Shown here: positions 59,920-64,000 of the stretch, piece by piece | Numbering within the stretch: the first letter of the stretch is position 1 | Layout: each line of letters begins with the position of its first letter | Assembly (NCBI GenBank): GCA_041394985.1 | Contig: JAWLBI010000001.1 | Coordinates: 2,232,001-2,296,000 of the forward strand | DNA length: 64,000 nucleotides | Source of the DNA: JAGLON01 sp041394985 | GTDB taxonomy: Bacteria > Zixibacteria > MSB-5A5 > GN15 > JAAZOE01 | Direction: 5' to 3' | Notes under the pieces: generated by a model | Database searches by the model: none | The model's input: the letters and a program-made list of their open reading frames with translations, nothing else | Told to the model about the DNA's origin: nothing | Made by a program: the position numbers and the translations under genes

Positions 59920-62524
59920 CGGACTGACGCCGATGATGCGGCAGTATTACCGCTTCAAGGAACAATATCCCGGCAAAATCCTTTTCTTCCGCATGGGCGA
60001 CTTTTACGAAATGTTCGGCGATGATGCCATCGAGGCCGCGCCGATTCTCGGCATCGCACTGACTTCGCGCTCCGGCGAAGGGGAGAACAAAATTCCGCTG
60101 TGCGGTCTCCCGCACCATGCCGTCGATAAATACCTGCCGAAATTGGTTGCTGCCGGTAAAAAAGTCGTCATCTGTGAACAGGTCGAGGATCCGAAACAGG
60201 CCAAAGGCATCGTCAAGCGCGATGTCGTCGAAATTGTCACTCCCGGCACGAACACGGGCGAGACGTCTCTGATTCCCAATGAGAATTCATTTCTGGCCGC
60301 GGTCTGCGGCAGTAAAAATAAAATGGCCGTCGCGCGGCTCGATTTATCGACCGGCGAATTTATCGTTTCCGAGAACAGCTCCGAAGTCATTATCGATGAA
60401 ATCCTCATGGCTCCGCCCAAGGAACTCCTTCATCCGATCGACGATCCCGATTCACTGCCGAAAGATCTCACGCAGGGAGGCGTCGCGAATCTCACGCCTC
60501 TGGAAAATTTCTATTTCGATTTCCGACTCGCTCAGGATAGACTTCAGAGTTTCTTCGATGTCTCCACTCTGGATGGTTTTGGCCTCAATGGCATGAAACT
60601 CGGTATCAGCGCCGCGGGTGCGATTTTCAAGTATCTCGATGACAACAAGCATCATCAACTCCGGCATATTACCGAAATTAAGGTCGGGCATGCCGAGCGC
60701 CGTATGCTGCTCGATGCTGCCACGGTACGGAATCTTGAGCTGTTCTACAATCTCGCCACCGGCGAGGAAAAACATTCATTCTATTGGGCAGTCAATCGTA
60801 CCGGTTCGGCCGGAGGCGCAAGGCGACTGCGGCGTTCAATTGCCTCGCCGTTCATCGAAAAGCATCGCATCGATCACCGCCTCAGCGCCGTCGGCGAGTT
60901 ATTCGAACTGGCTGATATCTCCGACACCCTGCGCGATCACTTCAAGAAAATCCCTGATCTGGAGCGCCTCACCGGCCGCCTCGGTCTTGGTAAAGCCAGC
61001 CCGCGTACGCTGCTGTCGATTGGCGATTCCATTGAAATTGCGGAAGAAATAAAAACCCGGCTATCGAACTGTACCTCTTCGCATCTAAAATCGATGCATG
61101 AATCGTTCCCCAGTGTTTCCAATGCCGCATCCGACATCACCGCCGCCATTAAGGAAGATGCCCCGCATACGATTTCGGCAGGAGGCATTTTCCGACCGGG
61201 CTTCTCGAAGAAACTCGACGAACTGAACGATTCCATCAAAGATGCGCGCACATGGATAGCGGGGCTTGCCGCCAGTGAGCGCGAGAGAACGGGGATACCG
61301 AGTCTGAAAGTCGGATTCAACAAAGTCTTCGGGTATTATATCGAGATCACCAGGGCTCACAGCGACAAAGCCCCGAAGGAATATATCCGCAAGCAAACGC
61401 TGGTCAACGGAGAACGGTTCATTACCGAGGAAATGAAAGTTAAAGAAAGCCTCATCCTTGATGCCGAAGATAAAATCAATCGCCTCGAGGAAGACCTGTT
61501 TCTCGAACTGACTGAGAAGATTTCCGAACAACTGCCCGACTTGATTTCGCTCGCCGATTTACTGGCCGAAATAGATCTCGTCAATGGACTGGCAGTTCTC
61601 GCACGAGAGCAAAATTTCATCCGCCCTCAAATTCTTACAGATCGTAATCTGACAATTCTGCAGGGGAGACATCCGGTTCTCAGCCAGCTTCTGGGCCCCG
61701 GGAATTTCGTGGCCAATGATGCAGAATTGAATGAGACCGACACATCATTGATAATCCTCACCGGTCCGAATATGTCCGGAAAATCGACCTGGCTGAGGCA
61801 AACCGGCCTGATTATTATCCTTGCACAAATCGGTTCATTTGTCCCTGCTCAGACCGCCGATATTGGCATCGTCGACCGCGTTTTCACCCGGGTCGGCGCC
61901 ACTGACAGTCTCACCCGAGGACAATCGACATTCCTCGTCGAAATGGTCGAAACGGCGAACATCCTGCACAATATGACCGAACGGTCATTACTGTTACTCG
62001 ATGAAGTCGGCCGCGGAACATCAACATTCGATGGCCTGTCTATCGCCTGGGCAGTCGCAGAATCGATTCATCAGCATGATTCCGGAACGCCGCGCACCCT
62101 CTTTGCCACCCATTATCACGAGATGACCGGACTGGCTGCCATCTATCCGCGGATCGAAAATTTCCAGGTCATGGTGAAAAAGTGGGGGCAGGAGGTCGTC
62201 TTCCTGCATCAAATCTCACGAGGCGGCTGCGATGATTCGTATGGTATAGAAGTAGCCCGCCTGGCCGGCCTGCCGAAAGATACGATTCGCCGGGCGAGAG
62301 AAATCCTGCGCCTGCTGGAATCGGGCAAATTCGCCAAGTCGGAACTGGCAAAAGGCGTTCATGTGCGACTGAATCAGACATCACTGTTCGATGCCGCACC
62401 AACTATGGCCGGTGAATCGGAACTCGAAAAACGCCTGAAAGAACTCGACGTAGACAATCTCACTCCGATTCAGGCCTTGGAACTGCTCGCGGTATGGAAA
62501 AAAGAATTGGATTCGGATGAATAG
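59909..62524 (+). CDS. mutS: DNA mismatch repair protein MutS
   Basis: An 871-residue MutS. The N-terminal mismatch-reading motif is present in 'LFFRMGDFYEMFGDDA' (Phe-x-Glu), followed by connector, lever and clamp domains. The ATPase has Walker A GPNMSGKS (619-626), 'DEVGRGTSTFDGLSIAW' (Walker B and signature) and 'LFATHYHEM'. It recognises mispairs and recruits MutL. The ATG at 59909 overlaps the SPOR gene by 11 bp. Length and all motifs are those of MutS1. Confidence 0.97.
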   Translation: MKTSGLTPMMRQYYRFKEQYPGKILFFRMGDFYEMFGDDAIEAAPILGIALTSRSGEGENKIPLCGLPHHAVDKYLPKLVAAGKKVVICEQVEDPKQAKGIVKRDVVEIVTPGTNTGETSLIPNENSFLAAVCGSKNKMAVARLDLSTGEFIVSENSSEVIIDEILMAPPKELLHPIDDPDSLPKDLTQGGVANLTPLENFYFDFRLAQDRLQSFFDVSTLDGFGLNGMKLGISAAGAIFKYLDDNKHHQLRHITEIKVGHAERRMLLDAATVRNLELFYNLATGEEKHSFYWAVNRTGSAGGARRLRRSIASPFIEKHRIDHRLSAVGELFELADISDTLRDHFKKIPDLERLTGRLGLGKASPRTLLSIGDSIEIAEEIKTRLSNCTSSHLKSMHESFPSVSNAASDITAAIKEDAPHTISAGGIFRPGFSKKLDELNDSIKDARTWIAGLAASERERTGIPSLKVGFNKVFGYYIEITRAHSDKAPKEYIRKQTLVNGERFITEEMKVKESLILDAEDKINRLEEDLFLELTEKISEQLPDLISLADLLAEIDLVNGLAVLAREQNFIRPQILTDRNLTILQGRHPVLSQLLGPGNFVANDAELNETDTSLIILTGPNMSGKSTWLRQTGLIIILAQIGSFVPAQTADIGIVDRVFTRVGATDSLTRGQSTFLVEMVETANILHNMTERSLLLLDEVGRGTSTFDGLSIAWAVAESIHQHDSGTPRTLFATHYHEMTGLAAIYPRIENFQVMVKKWGQEVVFLHQISRGGCDDSYGIEVARLAGLPKDTIRRAREILRLLESGKFAKSELAKGVHVRLNQTSLFDAAPTMAGESELEKRLKELDVDNLTPIQALELLAVWKKELDSDE

Positions 62525-64000
62525 GTTTGATGGCGACATATATGCACGGCGCATCCATCAGCTCGACCGCAATCTGATCAATAAAATTGCCGCCGGTGAG
62601 GTTATCGAACGGCCTGCATCGGTCATAAAGGAAACGGTTGAGAACGCTTTCGACGCCGGAGCCACTCAGGTCGACATTGTCGCCGAAAAAGCCGGCACAA
62701 CCTATATGTCTATCACCGACGATGGCTGCGGGATACACTCCGAACAAATCGATCTTGCCTTCAGCCGCCATGCAACCTCGAAAATCCAAACCGTCGATGA
62801 CTTATTCGCAGTCAATTCATTCGGGTTCCGCGGAGAGGCATTACCATCTATTGCATCAGTCGCACACTTGACACTGACGACGCGCCATTTCAGCGAGCCA
62901 CAGGGGACGAAAATATTATTCGAGGGCGGAGTCGAAAAAGACCGCCGCCCGGTTGCTGCGCCAATCGGAACAAAGATCGAAGTGTCGCATCTGTTTTTTA
63001 ATACTCCCGCGCGACGAAAATTCCTCAAGGCGGAAACGACTGAATCGCGACAAATCATCCGCGTTGCCGAGCGCATGGCCCTCGGCAAGCCGTCTATTGG
63101 TCTGAGTCTGAATCTGAATAATCGCCAGGTCTTTCAACTCGCGCCGAATCGACCAATTGCCGAGCGTATGGCCGCACTGTTCGGTGTCAAACCGGATGGT
63201 ATTGTCGAATACGATGTCGAACTCGGCGGTGTCTCGTTTCTTGTCTACCTGGCGCACCCGGATCTGGCCCGCCACGACCGGACACGCATCTGCTTGTTCA
63301 TAAACGGCCGCTCGGTTACATCATCAAGCATCATCCATGCCGTCACGGCAGGCTATGGAGAATTTCTTCCTGCGGGCAGATTCCCGCTGGCATCGGTCTA
63401 TATAACTCTCGACCCTACCAATCTCGATGTCAACGTTCATCCGACCAAGGCCGAAGTACGCCTCTCCGAAGAGCGTGCCATCCATGATAATCTTTATCGC
63501 ATCGTCAAGAAGGCCCTTCGCGACTGGCGCATGGTGCCCGGAGCAGGAACACCTCAGCCAACGCAGCAGAGTTTTTCTCGGCCGACGACAGGTCAATCAT
63601 CGCACCCGATCGGGCAATCTTCCCGGACATATTTTGGCTCGGCACCGGTTTTTCCGTCAGGTCAGCCATATCATCCGGCATCGATCCCGATGCCGCAAGC
63701 GAGTGGCGATGATTCCGACATGACTATCGGCTGTGATCTCACTCAACCTGCCATAGATGACAATGCCGTCTCTACAGAGCGGTATACGCAGCATACAGAA
63801 AATATAGATGACACCGATATGCAATATCTCGGCAAAAGCGGCCGCCTGTATTTGCTGATATCGATTCGCGGAGAACTCTACATCATCGACCAGCATGCCG
63901 CGCATGAACGAGTTCTGTATGAGCGCGCATTACAACAAGTCGAGGACGGCAGCGGCACCTGCCAGAAGATTCTCTTTCCGGAATCGGTAGAACTGTCCGC
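62517..64000 (+). CDS. mutL: DNA mismatch repair protein MutL (partial, runs off window end)
   Basis: The first 494 codons of mutL. The start ATG 62517 (MNRFDGDIYARRIHQLDRNL) overlaps mutS by 8 bp. The GHKL ATPase is clear: 'INKIAAGEVIERPASVIKE', 'ENAFDAGAT', 'ITDDGCGI', 'SFGFRGEALPSIAS' and 'LFFNTPARRKFLK', then 'NPTNLDVNVHPTK'-type transducer residues ('LDVNVHPTKAEVR'). After a Gln/Ser/Pro-rich linker (about 345-430) the C-terminal domain starts and includes DQHAAHERVLYE, matching the DQHAx2Ex4E endonuclease motif, so this MutL probably nicks DNA and the organism probably lacks MutH. Confidence 0.95.
   Translation, partial: MNRFDGDIYARRIHQLDRNLINKIAAGEVIERPASVIKETVENAFDAGATQVDIVAEKAGTTYMSITDDGCGIHSEQIDLAFSRHATSKIQTVDDLFAVNSFGFRGEALPSIASVAHLTLTTRHFSEPQGTKILFEGGVEKDRRPVAAPIGTKIEVSHLFFNTPARRKFLKAETTESRQIIRVAERMALGKPSIGLSLNLNNRQVFQLAPNRPIAERMAALFGVKPDGIVEYDVELGGVSFLVYLAHPDLARHDRTRICLFINGRSVTSSSIIHAVTAGYGEFLPAGRFPLASVYITLDPTNLDVNVHPTKAEVRLSEERAIHDNLYRIVKKALRDWRMVPGAGTPQPTQQSFSRPTTGQSSHPIGQSSRTYFGSAPVFPSGQPYHPASIPMPQASGDDSDMTIGCDLTQPAIDDNAVSTERYTQHTENIDDTDMQYLGKSGRLYLLISIRGELYIIDQHAAHERVLYERALQQVEDGSGTCQKILFPESVELS

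Overview
The window is a gene-dense bacterial chromosome segment of medium G+C. The organism looks like a Gram-negative member of the FCB superphylum, most like Candidatus Zixibacteria; this is inference from gene style, with no rRNA present. The support is a secreted protein with thrombospondin-3 repeats and a dockerin-like tail, secreted proteins ending in the 'NPFNPST...LGQKV...WDGTD' module, several outer-membrane barrels, a TonB receptor, LapA/LapB, a heptosyltransferase and NtrC-type sigma-54 regulation. Good SD sites and TTGACA/TATAAT promoters are visible, and many genes are translationally coupled by 1-11 bp overlaps.

Layout. 0-2.6 kb: an NSS transporter with its small MetS-like subunit, divergent from a small outer-membrane barrel. 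2.6-6 kb: uppP, a heptosyltransferase-GmhB-type phosphatase fusion and an AmrS-type radical SAM gene. 6-12.2 kb: a metalloprotease/propeller/barrel protein, a PQQ-propeller lipoprotein and a HEAT-repeat protein. 12.2-17.4 kb: heat-shock block hsp20 (sigma-54-type promoter), dnaK, a 56-codon ORF, a reduced J protein and dnaJ, interrupted by an array of palindromes. 17.4-23.7 kb: an accessory zone of AT-rich or orphan genes (DUF2971, GIY-YIG, a membrane protein, a phosphoribosyltransferase, TPR and coiled-coil proteins) among several families of palindromic repeats.

23.7-31 kb: an archaeal-type HMG-CoA synthase/thiolase/DUF35 trio, then a methylcrotonyl-CoA-carboxylase-like operon (carboxyltransferase, methylglutaconyl-CoA hydratase-like, biotin carboxylase, biotin carrier). 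31-35.7 kb: small hypothetical genes, two secreted Cys-rich proteins and a TonB-dependent receptor. 35.9-40.9 kb: a beta-oxidation operon (thiolase, 3-hydroxyacyl-CoA dehydrogenase, two acyl-CoA dehydrogenases) ending with the biotin importer bioY. 41-43.7 kb: a PrsW-like membrane protein coupled to a ROK kinase, then tRNA-Phe and tRNA-Thr. 43.8-50.4 kb: the thrombospondin-3/dockerin protein, an EF-G paralogue, a barrel protein, an NtrC-type regulator and a STAS protein. 50.6-57.3 kb: a subtilase and other secreted proteins. 57.4-64 kb: a tightly coupled lapA-lapB-SPOR-mutS-mutL operon running off the end.

The main metabolic theme is acyl-CoA chemistry: biotin uptake, a biotin-dependent carboxylase, acyl-CoA dehydrogenases, thiolases and HMG-CoA formation, consistent with branched-chain acyl-CoA interconversion. 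The most unusual non-coding theme is a GIY-YIG nuclease gene enclosed by inverted copies of a palindromic repeat that also occurs elsewhere in the window, once with a truncated copy of the nuclease gene.
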